DNA of 64,000 nt from an uncultured Clostridia bacterium (GCA_944376295.1 CALWCE010000010.1:1-64000); one strand, 5' to 3'. Positions 50,873-59,017 are shown, numbered from the stretch's first letter. Notes: generated by a model from the sequence alone, not told the origin. Numbers and translations: made by a program.

Positions 50873-51580
50873 TCAAAGTTTGGCGCTGAGTTCGAAAAGC
50901 GCGCGGCTCTCGTCGTTGAGATAGCCCACCGTGTTGAGGAAGTAGGAATACCCGCAAAGAAGCGCCTTGAGTTCGGCGGTGTCCCTTCTTCCCGCAGCGG
51001 CGTAAAGTTCATCCAAAATGAGCGTGCACGCGTCTGCATCGACGGGATTGAGCGTCGCGCGCAGCATGCGTCCCCGTTCCAGATTGATGATCTCACCGAT
51101 CTTATCGAGAGCCTCCTCCCGTTCGCGGGAAACGGAGCCGGGGCGGGCGAGTTCGGGGAAACAATCTCGCACGATGTCCCGGAAAGGGCGGATCATGCGT
51201 TCCACAAAGAGCGTATAGCTTGCGGTAAAACTGCCGTCCTCATAGAAGAACTTGCGCAGAAAATCTTGCAGGCGCATGACTTTGGTGTCAAAGTCAACAA
51301 GAAGGCAGAAGATGAACGCGATGAGGTCGCCGCGTTCGGCGGGAAGATAGGCGGCTCCCTTTGTCCCTCCCGGTTCAGAAGGATATCTCAGATATTTTTG
51401 TTTTGCGGCAGGATAATCGAAGCGCTCGGTAACGGCGGTGAAGAGCCCCGTAAGTTCTTCACTCGCGGCGATGGCTTTGAGGACTTCGCTGATCTTGTTA
51501 TCGGCCAAAATATATTTGCCGGAGATGAGTTCGTCGCAGGCGATGAAAAACCGCTGCATCTGTGCATACTTGTCTTGCAT
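50873..51580 (-). CDS. Unknown helical protein upstream of NUDIX
   Basis: 235 residues. ATG at 51580 chosen for GGGAGG at 4-nt spacing. Predominantly alpha-helical and soluble; motifs such as CDELISGKYILADNKI and LLVDFDTKVMRLQDFLRKFF do not match any family I know. Transcribed from a TATAAT at ~51634-51639 and cotranscribed with the NUDIX gene. Confidence 0.65.
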   Translation of the reverse strand: MQDKYAQMQRFFIACDELISGKYILADNKISEVLKAIAASEELTGLFTAVTERFDYPAAKQKYLRYPSEPGGTKGAAYLPAERGDLIAFIFCLLVDFDTKVMRLQDFLRKFFYEDGSFTASYTLFVERMIRPFRDIVRDCFPELARPGSVSREREEALDKIGEIINLERGRMLRATLNPVDADACTLILDELYAAAGRRDTAELKALLCGYSYFLNTVGYLNDESRALFELSAKL

Positions 51581-51681
51581 GGTCCCTCCCGATGTTTGAG
51601 GCAAAATGGACAGCATTTTCCCTGTTTAGAGGTATTATAGCACAAAAAGAAAAAATGGCAAAGAAAATTTTCGAAAACATC

Positions 51682-51710
51682 TTGATTTTATCCCCGAATT
51701 TCGCTATAAT
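51682..51710 (+). promoter_or_regulatory. Promoter of the HPr-like gene
   Basis: TTGATT, 17-nt spacer, TATAAT; a conventional ~23-nt leader with GGAGGG follows. Confidence 0.7.
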
Positions 51711-51739
51711 ACAGGAAAATAACTCGTGGAGGGATATTT

Positions 51740-51967
51740 ATGAAGTCTATCAAAATTTCACTCGAACAGGCACAGCGCGTCAAGGATTTCGTTGCCATCA
51801 CGCAGGAATGCGATTTCGAGATCCTGCTCAAGAGCGGCAAGTACGTTGTCGATGCAAAGTCCATCCTCGGCATCTTCAGCCTCGATCTGAGCAAGCCTTT
51901 GACTGTCGAGATCTATAGCGACGACTGCGCGGAGCTTCTCGAGAAGCTCGCTCCTTTCGCAGCGTAA
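51740..51967 (+). CDS. HPr-like protein lacking the active-site histidine
   Basis: 75 residues with the HPr fold pattern, including AKSILGIFSLDL around the regulatory serine (about residue 40). The N-terminal GIHARPA block of true HPr, with the phosphorylated His15, is missing; the equivalent region reads EQAQRVKDFV. It cannot act as a normal PTS phosphocarrier. It may be a regulatory HPr relative, like Crh but shorter at this site. Strong promoter and ribosome site suggest good expression. Confidence 0.75.
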   Translation: MKSIKISLEQAQRVKDFVAITQECDFEILLKSGKYVVDAKSILGIFSLDLSKPLTVEIYSDDCAELLEKLAPFAA

Positions 51968-51989
51968 CTTTCAGCTTAACAACACAGAT

Positions 51990-52016
51990 TGCCGCTTAAA
52001 AATTTTAAGCGGCAGT
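51990..52016 (+). terminator. Terminator of the HPr-like gene
   Basis: TGCCGCTTAAA-AA-TTTTAAGCGGCA followed by GTTTGT. The tail is weak in T. Confidence 0.55.
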
Positions 52017-52087
52017 TTGTGTTCTGTTCATGAAGCGCTCTTTCAGGTCTTCATGGACGATCATTTTTACTCAAGAGGCGGCAAGAC

Positions 52088-52612
52088 ATGCTGGTAAGAG
52101 GCGAAACATCTGTCAACAAACTCATTCTTCTATTCGTGTTCGATAAGATGGAGTGTCCCCTTTCCGAACGCACGATCGTCGATATGTGTACCTCGTCTAA
52201 CGATTGGCTCAACTATATGGATTGCATGGTGCTGATCCAGAAGATGCTGCAGGACGGGTTCATCTGCGAGATCCCGACATCCGACGACCCCCTCTATACC
52301 ATCACCCCGGAAGGGAGAGAGACTCTCGCCAACTTTTATATCAACATCCCCAAGAGCCGACGCGAGGAGATCTCCCGCTTCATCAAAACAAACAGCGTCA
52401 AATACCGCAAGCGTCAGGAATGCAAGTCCGACTACTATCAGAATAAGGACGGCTCTTATACCGTGTTTTTAAAGATCCTCGGCAACGTTCAGCCCATTCT
52501 GGAGCTCAAATTCGTCGTTCCCGACAAGAAGACGGCGAATTACATCTACAAGCAGTGGGAGGACAAGGCTGCCGAGCTTTATTCCGTCGTGAGCGAGACG
52601 CTCGTAGACTAA
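52088..52612 (+). CDS. DUF4364 family protein
   Basis: 174 residues. Winged-helix-like N-terminal half (SVNKLILLFVFDKMECPLSE, then TITPEGRETL) suggests a transcription factor; the C-terminal half is strand-rich. Family is common in Clostridia and uncharacterised. AGAGG stands about 9 nt before the ATG. Followed 10 nt later by a TSCPD gene. Confidence 0.8.
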   Translation: MLVRGETSVNKLILLFVFDKMECPLSERTIVDMCTSSNDWLNYMDCMVLIQKMLQDGFICEIPTSDDPLYTITPEGRETLANFYINIPKSRREEISRFIKTNSVKYRKRQECKSDYYQNKDGSYTVFLKILGNVQPILELKFVVPDKKTANYIYKQWEDKAAELYSVVSETLVD

Positions 52613-52622
52613 GGAGGCTATC

Positions 52623-52868
52623 ATGATCACCTATTCGACCAAGGGAACCTGCTCCAAGCAGATCGTCTTCGATCTGGATGGCGAGCACCGTATCCACAAC
52701 GTGAAATTCATCGGCGGCTGCAGCGGCAATCTGCAGGGCATCAGCAAACTCGTCGAGGGAAGAACAGCAGAAGAGATCGTTCCCCTTTTGAAGGGTATCC
52801 GCTGCAGAAACAACACTTCCTGCCCCGATCAGCTGGCAAAGGCGCTCGAAGAGCAGCTCAACGCATGA
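52623..52868 (+). CDS. TSCPD domain protein (TIGR03905 type)
   Basis: 81 residues. The name motif is present as NTSCPDQLAKALEE, and GCSGNLQGISKLVEG is typical. The domain also occurs at the end of ribonucleotide reductases; the free-standing form has no known role. GGAGG precedes the ATG. Confidence 0.85.
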   Translation: MITYSTKGTCSKQIVFDLDGEHRIHNVKFIGGCSGNLQGISKLVEGRTAEEIVPLLKGIRCRNNTSCPDQLAKALEEQLNA

Positions 52869-52879
52869 CGATACGAAAA

Positions 52880-52915
52880 ACAGCGTCCTCTTTCCGATGA
52901 GGACGCTGTTTTTAT
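52880..52915. terminator. Bidirectional terminator
   Basis: ACAGCGTCCTC-TTTCCGAT-GAGGACGCTGT flanked by A5 and T5, between convergent TSCPD and sdaA genes. Confidence 0.85.
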
Positions 52916-52917
52916 GT

Positions 52918-54117
52918 TCAGCAGCCGTAATGAACGGCAAGTCCGCCTTCGCTCGTTTCGCGGTACCGCTCGCTCAGATCCTTTCCCGTTTCATACATCG
53001 TCTTGACGATGGTGTCGAAGGAGATCTTTCTCGTGCCGTGCAAAACATGCGCAAGTTCGGCTGCATCGAGGGCGCGCATTGCAGCGACCGCGTTGCGCTC
53101 GATGCATGGGATCTGCACGAGCCCGCCCACGGGATCGCAGGTGAGCCCGAGCTGGTGTTCGAGCGCAATCTCGGCGGCATATTCGGTCTCTTCGAGGGAG
53201 TAGCCGTAGAGTCTGCAGACGGCCGCTGCAGCCATGCAGGTCGCAGTGCCGATCTCTGCCTGGCAGCCCGCTTCTGCGCCGCTCACGGAAGCATTGTGCT
53301 TGACGACGTTGCCCACCATCCCGGCCGCGGCAAGCGCACCGAGAACGGCGTTTTCGGACAGATGATACTTTTTCTGAAGATGATACAAAACCGCGGGAAG
53401 CACGCCGCTCGCCCCGCAGGTAGGCGCCGTGACGATGAGCCCGCAGCTCGCGTTCTCCTCCGCGGTCGCAAAGGCGTAGCTGCAGATCTCCCGCTTTTCG
53501 CGCTCTTCGGGGCTTTCGTTCGGTTGGCGCACGGAGAGCGTCTTCGCCTTCCTCACGACATGGAGCCCGCCCGGGAGCTCGCCCGTTTCGCGCAGACCCT
53601 GTTCGACCGTCGAGCGCATCGTATCCCATACTTCGCGCAGAAAGTCGCGGAACTCGCCGTCTTCGAAGCGGTAGGCGGCTTCGTCGAGCCCGATGCCCTC
53701 CTGTTCGCAGTATGCTTTGATCTCGGAAAAGTTATGGAAGGGATAGACTTCCTTCCGCGCCCCTTCTTCCTCGCCTACGGCGCGGATGACGCCGCCCCCC
53801 ACCGAGAGATAGGTGCGTTCCATGAGCACATTCCCCCTCTCGTCCAACCCATAAAACGACATCGTATTGGGATGAGGAAGCTCTTTTGCCGTCTTATCGA
53901 AGACGACTTCGGTGCGCTCTTCGCCGAGCACGGAGAGGATGGCGACGTCTGTCAGATGCCCTTTCCCCGTGTGCGCGAGAGAGCCGAAGAGCACGGCGCG
54001 GAAACGGGCCGCCTGAGGACAGCGGCCCAGAAAATCGTGTGCGGCGCGTTCGGGACCCATCGTGTGTGAGCTCGAGGGACCGCGGCCGATCTTATACAAT
54101 TCGCGAAGGGAATGCAT
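52918..54117 (-). CDS. sdaA: L-serine ammonia-lyase, single-chain iron-sulfur type
   Basis: 399 residues. Deaminates L-serine to pyruvate using an oxygen-sensitive 4Fe-4S cluster. SSSHTMGPERAA near 16, TAPTCGASGVLPAVLYHL and GCQAEIGTATCMAAAA with cluster cysteines, and C-terminal GLTCDPVGGLVQIPCIERN. Beta and alpha domains are joined in one chain, as in E. coli SdaA, though the N-terminal domain is shorter. AAGAGG precedes the ATG. Confidence 0.93.
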   Translation of the reverse strand: MHSLRELYKIGRGPSSSHTMGPERAAHDFLGRCPQAARFRAVLFGSLAHTGKGHLTDVAILSVLGEERTEVVFDKTAKELPHPNTMSFYGLDERGNVLMERTYLSVGGGVIRAVGEEEGARKEVYPFHNFSEIKAYCEQEGIGLDEAAYRFEDGEFRDFLREVWDTMRSTVEQGLRETGELPGGLHVVRKAKTLSVRQPNESPEEREKREICSYAFATAEENASCGLIVTAPTCGASGVLPAVLYHLQKKYHLSENAVLGALAAAGMVGNVVKHNASVSGAEAGCQAEIGTATCMAAAAVCRLYGYSLEETEYAAEIALEHQLGLTCDPVGGLVQIPCIERNAVAAMRALDAAELAHVLHGTRKISFDTIVKTMYETGKDLSERYRETSEGGLAVHYGC

Positions 54118-54156
54118 GAAAGGCCTCTTAGGATCCGGAAGATTTGTCTACGCGTG

Positions 54157-54233
54157 GGAAGGAGCGATCACTCCTTCCGTCACGGCACCGAAACCAGTTT
54201 CGGATGCCGTGCCACCTCCCCCGAGGAGGAGGT
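54157..54233. repeat. Triple-hairpin palindromic element
   Basis: Three consecutive perfect or near-perfect hairpins: GGAAGGAG/CTCCTTCC, CACGGCA-CCGAAA/TTTCGG-TGCCGTG, ACCTCCCCC/GGAGGAGGT. There is no T-tract, so it is not a plain terminator. Resembles small palindromic interspersed elements of gut Clostridia. Confidence 0.6.
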
Positions 54234-54253
54234 CAAAATAAGGAGAGAGAAGC

Positions 54254-55780
54254 TCAGTTCTTGAAGTGGCGCATGTCGGTGCAGAGCATCGCGATCTCAT
54301 GTTTGTTGCAGGCGGCGACGATCTCTTCCGATGCTTCGCCCGATTGGATGATCGCCGTGATGCCCGCCTCCGCCGCAAGATCGATGCACTCTGGAGAGAC
54401 GATCGCAGCCTCCGAAGCCATGACGCTGCCCACGCAGTCTCCCGCCTGATAGACGGCAAGTTCGACTGCCTTTTCGCGCAGCGTCTGTCCGGTGCCTATG
54501 CCGCGCGTCACGTCCTCTTCGCCGATGACGATGGCGCTGGAACGCGCGTGCTTGACGATGCGGTAGTTGAATTCGAGCGCCTTGCGTTCTCCTTCCGAGG
54601 GAGCGCGCTCGGTGACGCACTTGATATTGCGATAAAGTTCGGTGTCGTAAGACTGCACCAAAAGGCCGCCGTACACCTTCTTCATGTCGAAGGTGGAGAA
54701 CTGCACTTTGGAACGGATGTCGGGCATTTCAAAGAGGATGAGGTCTTTGCGGAAGCGCAAAGTGTCCATTGCCTCGGGGGTAAAACCGACTGCCATAACG
54801 AGTTCGACCTCGACGGAACGCAGCTTTTCGGCAAGGCGTGCGTCCACGATGCCGTTTATGGCAAGGATGCACCCCTTCATGCAGTGGGAGTCCGTCTCAT
54901 ATGCCTTGACGAACGCCGCATAGGCGCTCTCGCCCGTGCCGACCGACGAGACGGCACAATGCTTGACGGAGACGACGGTGGGCTTCTCGAACTCTTTGAC
55001 GAGCTCTAACGCGGTGTTGGCGTCGTTGATGTTGTTGTAGGTCGTCTGCCCGCCCGCAAGTTGACGGGCGCGGGCGAGCGAACCTTCCTTTAAGAAGGGC
55101 TCGTGATAGACGGCGGCGCGCTGATGCGGGTTTTCCCCGTAGCGCATGTCCTGCGTCTTTTCGTAAGTCACCGTATACATCTTGGGGAAGGGAATGGCGA
55201 GCTCGTGCGAGAGATACTGCGCGACAAGAGCGTCGTAGCTTGCCGTGTAGGAGAACGCCTTATACATGAAGTAGCGGCGCTCGTCTTCGGGGATGTCGCC
55301 TGCCGCGAGATCGCACAATACGCGGTCGTAATCGTCGGGATCGCACACGACGACGGTATGGAGATAGTTCTTCGCCGCCGCATTGAGGAGCGCCACGCCG
55401 TTGCTGTCGATGTGGGAGGCGGCCTCCTTGAAATCGACGCCCGCTTCCATGTCCTCCACGAAGGGATAGCAGTTGACGACGACGAGCTCGATGGGATAGA
55501 TATCCTTGTCGCCGAGCTCGGAGAGCTGCTCCTCCGAAAGTTCGTTTGCGATGATGCCCGTATAGATGGCGGGATGCAGCGCGCGGATCTTGCCGCCCAG
55601 AGGTTCGGGATAACCCGTGAGCTCGTGGGCGGAGATGGCTTTGATGCCCGCTTCCGTCAGCACCTTGCACGTGCCTTCGGTGGCGACGATCTCGTAGCCG
55701 TACTCGATGAGATACTGGCAGAACTCGACGATGCGCTCCTTGTTGTAAACACTGACATACGCTCTCTTCTTGCTGTTCAT
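54254..55780 (-). CDS. purH: Bifunctional AICAR formyltransferase/IMP cyclohydrolase
   Basis: 508 residues. Last two steps of IMP synthesis. ATG chosen for AGGA at 6-nt spacing and the product beginning MNSKKRAYVSVYNKE. N-terminal MGS-like cyclohydrolase (~1-195) with the expected GGKIRALHPAIYTGI block; the C-terminal formyltransferase has RYGENPHQ and VSVKHCAVSSVGTGE. It stands alone, apart from other pur genes. Confidence 0.94.
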   Translation of the reverse strand: MNSKKRAYVSVYNKERIVEFCQYLIEYGYEIVATEGTCKVLTEAGIKAISAHELTGYPEPLGGKIRALHPAIYTGIIANELSEEQLSELGDKDIYPIELVVVNCYPFVEDMEAGVDFKEAASHIDSNGVALLNAAAKNYLHTVVVCDPDDYDRVLCDLAAGDIPEDERRYFMYKAFSYTASYDALVAQYLSHELAIPFPKMYTVTYEKTQDMRYGENPHQRAAVYHEPFLKEGSLARARQLAGGQTTYNNINDANTALELVKEFEKPTVVSVKHCAVSSVGTGESAYAAFVKAYETDSHCMKGCILAINGIVDARLAEKLRSVEVELVMAVGFTPEAMDTLRFRKDLILFEMPDIRSKVQFSTFDMKKVYGGLLVQSYDTELYRNIKCVTERAPSEGERKALEFNYRIVKHARSSAIVIGEEDVTRGIGTGQTLREKAVELAVYQAGDCVGSVMASEAAIVSPECIDLAAEAGITAIIQSGEASEEIVAACNKHEIAMLCTDMRHFKN

Positions 55781-55830
55781 ATTGTTATCCTGTCTGAAAA
55801 ATATCCTGTCTATCCGCACATAGTAAGGGT

Positions 55831-56121
55831 ATGCGCGGGACTGTTCTTCTCTTTGTGCTCGTCACCGTCTATATCCTGGCGGTGAATTTTTACGGCTTCC
55901 GCCTCGTCAGATCGCAATACGAGGAAGGCGGCAGGGGCGAGGTCGTGCGGATGCTGTTCACGGCGGCGCTCGGGGGCGCTTTGGCGCAGTTTATCACCAT
56001 GCTCGTGCTCAGATTCCGCCTCAAAAACCTCGTTCTGATGATCGCGCTTCCCCTTCTTATCGTCCTCAACGGGTACTGTTTTTTCCTGATCTTCCGAGGG
56101 ATCGCGGGACTGACTTTTTGA
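55831..56121 (+). CDS. Small DUF1294-like membrane protein
   Basis: 96 residues, three hydrophobic segments (~4-22, 42-62, 66-90). The NFYGFRLVRSQYE...LGGALAQFITMLVLRFR pattern resembles DUF1294, in which a charged loop follows the first span. No ribosome site is obvious. It diverges from purH with ~50 nt between. The function is unknown. Confidence 0.6.
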   Translation: MRGTVLLFVLVTVYILAVNFYGFRLVRSQYEEGGRGEVVRMLFTAALGGALAQFITMLVLRFRLKNLVLMIALPLLIVLNGYCFFLIFRGIAGLTF

Positions 56122-56136
56122 GGGAATGCGGAGAAG

Positions 56137-56964
56137 TCAGTTTTCGGGCTTGAAATTGGCTTCCAGCCACTTGGCGACGCCGTCCTCTTCGCAGTAGCCG
56201 ATGACCCCTGTCGCCTTTTCCTTGAGCCATTCGTCTGCATTCATGACGGCGTACTTTTCGTCGCAGACGTCAAACATATCCGAATCGTTGGACGTATCGC
56301 CGAAACAGACGACTTTATCGCAGTTGAGATAATCTTTGAGGAACAAAACGCCCTTCGCTTTGTTTGCGCCCCTCGTCGAGATCTCCATCCAAAAGTCGTT
56401 CTGATACATCTCCTGATGATAGATGCACACAAAGCGGGGATCGTATTTGAGGGCGTTCCACGCCTCTCCGATCTGTTCGCCGGGACCGATACACTTGAAG
56501 TAAAAGACGTAGCCGCTCAAAAGATCGTCGTCGTTGTGGGCGGGCACAAGGCGGGAATCGCCCACCCTGCGCGAAAGATAGCGCTGCATGCCTACCGAGG
56601 CGCGTTCGGGGATCCAGCGGATGTGCTCGCGCTCCTGCGTTGCGCCGTAGATAAAGGGACAGATGCCGAAGGAACGCAGAACGTGCAGCACATAGCGTGC
56701 GCCTTCGTCATCGAAATAGGAGGCATAGAGCGGGGTATCCGTCTTGCGGTCGTAGATGAGTGCGCCGTTGTATAAAACGGCGGGGATATTGAGTTTGAGC
56801 CCCTGTGTCGCCTTCTCTGCGCTCCATTCCGAACGCGCGGTCGCATAGGTGAACAGCATGCCGCGATCGACAAGGGCATTTACCTTCTCCAAACTGTACG
56901 AAGAGATGCGCTCTTCTTTGGTGAGAAAGGTGCCGTCAAGATCGGTCACATATAATGTCTTCAT
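56137..56964 (-). CDS. HAD-superfamily Cof-type phosphatase
   Basis: 275 residues. DLDGTFL motif I (Asp8 nucleophile), TGR-like ATARS motif II, lysine in NKAKGVLFLKD and motif IV GDTSNDSDMF; a Cof/C2-cap type sugar-phosphate or cofactor phosphatase of uncertain substrate. The leader contains a small hairpin CGCGG-CAA-CCGCG with TTTTT just before AGG and the ATG, possibly an attenuator. Confidence 0.85.
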   Translation of the reverse strand: MKTLYVTDLDGTFLTKEERISSYSLEKVNALVDRGMLFTYATARSEWSAEKATQGLKLNIPAVLYNGALIYDRKTDTPLYASYFDDEGARYVLHVLRSFGICPFIYGATQEREHIRWIPERASVGMQRYLSRRVGDSRLVPAHNDDDLLSGYVFYFKCIGPGEQIGEAWNALKYDPRFVCIYHQEMYQNDFWMEISTRGANKAKGVLFLKDYLNCDKVVCFGDTSNDSDMFDVCDEKYAVMNADEWLKEKATGVIGYCEEDGVAKWLEANFKPEN

Positions 56965-57336
56965 AATAACCTAAAAACGCGGTTGCCGCGTGATGATGCA
57001 GATCGTTCGGGAAAGGTTCCCTTTCCCCGTCATTATTATAGCACAAGCGAAGGAAAAAATTGCCTCATCCTAAGGATACTCCTTGCTCGGCAGGGAAAAT
57101 GAAAGGAAGTCACAGGAAATGCGAGGAAGCACCGAAAAAATACGACGAAAAACGACACACTTCTTCAAGTTTTGGCATGCTGAACGGCGCAAAAGCAGCA
57201 TATGGAAAAGCTTGTTGAAAAGCCCCGCCGCAGAACTTGCTCAGGCGCGGAACGGCGATCTTATGTGGAGATAAAGGGATCGATGCGCCGCCCTTTGTAT
57301 GGCTGTGTGGGGCTTAGTGCGGTGGGTGCACTTTCA
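56965..57336. other. Intergenic stretch, no gene supported
   Basis: Holds the HAD-gene leader and promoter (TATAAT on the minus strand near 57033-57038) and then ~270 nt with no convincing coding frame, ribosome site or RNA fold. Confidence 0.55.
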
Positions 57337-57339
57337 GGG
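57325..57339 (-). repeat. 15-bp copy of the tRNA-Lys(CUU) 3' end
   Basis: GGTGCACTTTCAGGG, identical to 57661-57675 at the 3' end of tRNA-Lys(CUU). The two copies flank the two tandem repeats. Confidence 0.6.
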
Positions 57340-57672
57340 GCTACTTCGCCCCTTCGGGGCTCGTGCCATTGCTGCGCAATGGGGCGAACCGACATCCGAG
57401 AATGGCGGTTCGTTCTCCCCTACTTTATCGTTCGGATGTGGTTCTTCCCCTGAAAGCGCAACCAAAGAAAAAGAGGAATGCAGAAGCATTCTTTTAGGGA
57501 CTACTTCGTCGCTGCGCTCCTCGTGCCATTGCTTCGCAATGGGGCGAACCGACATCCGAGAACGGCGGCTCGTTCTCCCCTGCTTCCTCGTTCGGATGTG
57601 GTTCTCGTCCGATCAAAGTACAAAGAAAAATGAGATGCAAAAAAGCATCTCATTTTTCTTGGTGCACTTTCA
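57337..57672. repeat. Two tandem ~160-175-bp repeats next to the tRNA array
   Basis: Unit 1 (57337-57496) and unit 2 (57497-57672). The core CTCGTGCCATTGCT-CGCAATGGGGCGAACCG etc. is nearly identical over ~43 nt, and GGATGTGGTTCT recurs. Each unit contains palindromes (CCATTGC/GCAATGG; GAACCGACATCCGA with TCGGATGTGGTTC) and ends in a hairpin; in unit 2 this is the tRNA terminator. Confidence 0.75.
57625..57658 (-). terminator. Terminator of the tRNA array
   Basis: AAAAATGAGATGC-TTTTTT-GCATCTCATTTTT on the minus strand just past the last tRNA. Confidence 0.85.
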
Positions 57673-57735
57673 GGGACTCGAACCCTGGGCCCATTGATTA
57701 AGAGTCAATTGCTCTACCAACTGAGCTAAAAGTGC
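57660..57735 (-). tRNA. trnK: tRNA-Lys (anticodon CUU)
   Basis: 76 nt with encoded CCA. Acceptor GCACTTT/AAAGTGC; anticodon loop CTCTTAA. Confidence 0.93.
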
Positions 57736-57743
57736 ATATAAGG

Positions 57744-57819
57744 TGGTGGTCCATCCGAGATTCGAACTCGGGACACCTTGATTAAAAGTCAAGTGCTCTG
57801 CCAACTGAGCTAATGGGCC
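57744..57819 (-). tRNA. trnK: tRNA-Lys (anticodon UUU)
   Basis: 76 nt with encoded CCA. Anticodon loop CTTTTAA. The acceptor GGCCCAT/ATGGACC has a C-A mismatch at the third pair. Confidence 0.9.
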
Positions 57820-57822
57820 GCG

Positions 57823-57899
57823 TGGCTGGGGTGGCTGGATTTGAACCAACGTAATGCCGGAATCAAAATCCGGTGCCTTAACCTCTTGGCTACACCCCA
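57823..57899 (-). tRNA. trnQ: tRNA-Gln (anticodon UUG)
   Basis: 77 nt with encoded CCA. Acceptor TGGGGTG/CACCCCA, anticodon loop TTTTGAT. Confidence 0.92.
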
Positions 57900-57905
57900 T
57901 TAAAG

Positions 57906-57983
57906 TGGGGCGGGCGACGAGAATCGAACTCACGACCTCCAGGGCCACAATCTGGCGCTCTAACCAACTGAGCTACACCCGCC
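57906..57983 (-). tRNA. trnH: tRNA-His (anticodon GUG)
   Basis: 78 nt including the extra G at -1 opposite C73, as tRNA-His requires, and an encoded CCA. Anticodon loop TTGTGGC with an A-C mismatch at the closing stem pair (31-39). Confidence 0.92.
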
Positions 57984-57991
57984 ATATAATT

Positions 57992-58068
57992 TGGTGCGCC
58001 TGAAGAGATTCGAACTCCTGACACACGGCTTAGAAGGCCGTTGCTCTATCCACCTGAGCTACAGGCGC
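57992..58068 (-). tRNA. trnR: tRNA-Arg (anticodon UCU)
   Basis: 77 nt with encoded CCA. Acceptor GCGCCTG/CAGGCGC, anticodon loop CTTCTAA. Confidence 0.93.
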
Positions 58069-58117
58069 ATATCCTGCAAGCGATCTCTTTTTGTACGCTC
58101 TGCGGCAATTTAGCACT

Positions 58118-58191
58118 TGGAGCGGGTGATGGGAATTGAACCCACGCGACCAGCTTGGAAGGCTGGGATTCTACCACTGAACTACACCCGC
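58118..58191 (-). tRNA. trnG: tRNA-Gly (anticodon UCC)
   Basis: 74 nt with encoded CCA. Acceptor GCGGGTG/CACCCGC, anticodon loop CTTCCAA. First tRNA of the array. Confidence 0.93.
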
Positions 58192-58209
58192 ATCGCTTAA
58201 CGCTCGTCT

Positions 58210-58238
58210 ATATTAGCAAATCCGAAGGAGAAAGTCAA
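58210..58238 (-). promoter_or_regulatory. Promoter of the six-tRNA array
   Basis: TTGACT, 17-nt spacer, TAATAT on the minus strand, about 18 nt before tRNA-Gly. Confidence 0.7.
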
Positions 58239-58342
58239 ACGATTTTACAAGAAAAATACATTTTTTCCCGAAAAAATTTTTCGTTGTTTTTCCCGCTTTA
58301 TTTTGCCAAATTTGCTGTGAAAAACGTGTGTTGTTTCATGAA

Positions 58343-58379
58343 AGAGAGGCCGCCGGGATACCCCCGGCAGCCTCCTCTC
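58343..58379 (-). terminator. Terminator of the DUF975 gene
   Basis: A long GC stem (AGAGGAGGCTGCCGGG with CCCGGCGGCCTCTCT) followed by TTT on the minus strand. Confidence 0.7.
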
Positions 58380-58387
58380 CCCCTATA

Positions 58388-59017
58388 TTACGAAACAGCC
58401 TCCTGCGTTTTTGCGATCTGCTGTTGCGTCTCTTGTTCTTCCTTCAAAAGCTCCTGATAGAACTCGGCGCGTGCCGTCATGTGATAGGGCGTGACCCAGA
58501 ACGAAAGGATGCCGAGCGTGAGCGCAGAGAGAAGATACCATCCGAGGAAGGAAAAATCCAGACAGAAGAGCTTCCATTTGCGCCCCTTCATGAGATACAT
58601 GGAGCGCTTTCTCGCTTCATTCCCCGTAAGATCGGGCCGATCGTGCAAAACGAACCAGCTCATCGAATAGGAATACGCCTTGATGATGCCGGGGATGATA
58701 AGGAGCAGCGACCAAAGGAAGATGAAGATATCCATCAAAAGGAAGAGAACGAGCGAATCTCCGAAGCGGGAAAAACCTTCAAAGAGTGTGGAAAGCCCTG
58801 CACCCTGCCTCCTCGAAACGGAGAGGCAGGTCGTCGAAAACCCGAGCATGAGCGGCCCCGAAATGAGCAGGACGGCTATTGCTCCGACGACGGCAAACGA
58901 GAGCGCCGCACAGCCAGCCATGATGAGGGAATAGATGAAGCAGATGAGGGCGAGCATCCCCCACCGTCCTTTTTTCTTTTCCCACGCCGAAGCGCGCAAT
59001 TCTTTGGCTCGTTTCAT
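58388..59017 (-). CDS. DUF975 family membrane protein
   Basis: 209 residues, five or six spans. Starts MKRAKELRASAWEKKKGRWG with the family's basic amphipathic beginning; IPGIIKAYSYSMSWFVLHD is the diagnostic central motif, then ARKRSMYLMKGRKWKLF. GGAGG precedes the ATG. The function is unknown; homologues are integral membrane proteins of Bacillota. Confidence 0.85.
   Translation of the reverse strand: MKRAKELRASAWEKKKGRWGMLALICFIYSLIMAGCAALSFAVVGAIAVLLISGPLMLGFSTTCLSVSRRQGAGLSTLFEGFSRFGDSLVLFLLMDIFIFLWSLLLIIPGIIKAYSYSMSWFVLHDRPDLTGNEARKRSMYLMKGRKWKLFCLDFSFLGWYLLSALTLGILSFWVTPYHMTARAEFYQELLKEEQETQQQIAKTQEAVS

Noticed and set aside
55785-55836. Leaderless promoter for the DUF1294-like gene
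   Set aside because: CATAGT lies 6 nt before the ATG, but no -35 box stands at the right distance; only a repeated TATCCTGTCT is visible.
56985-57040. A 20-codon frame in the HAD-gene leader
   Set aside because: Its ATG lies 1 nt past the -10 box, so it would not be transcribed from that promoter.
57083-57274. A 63-codon plus-strand frame upstream of the tandem repeats
   Set aside because: No ribosome site, no domain, very basic composition, and no promoter; it looks like random open sequence.
57337-57672. CRISPR array
   Set aside because: Only two units of ~160-175 bp with no short regular spacers and no cas genes nearby.
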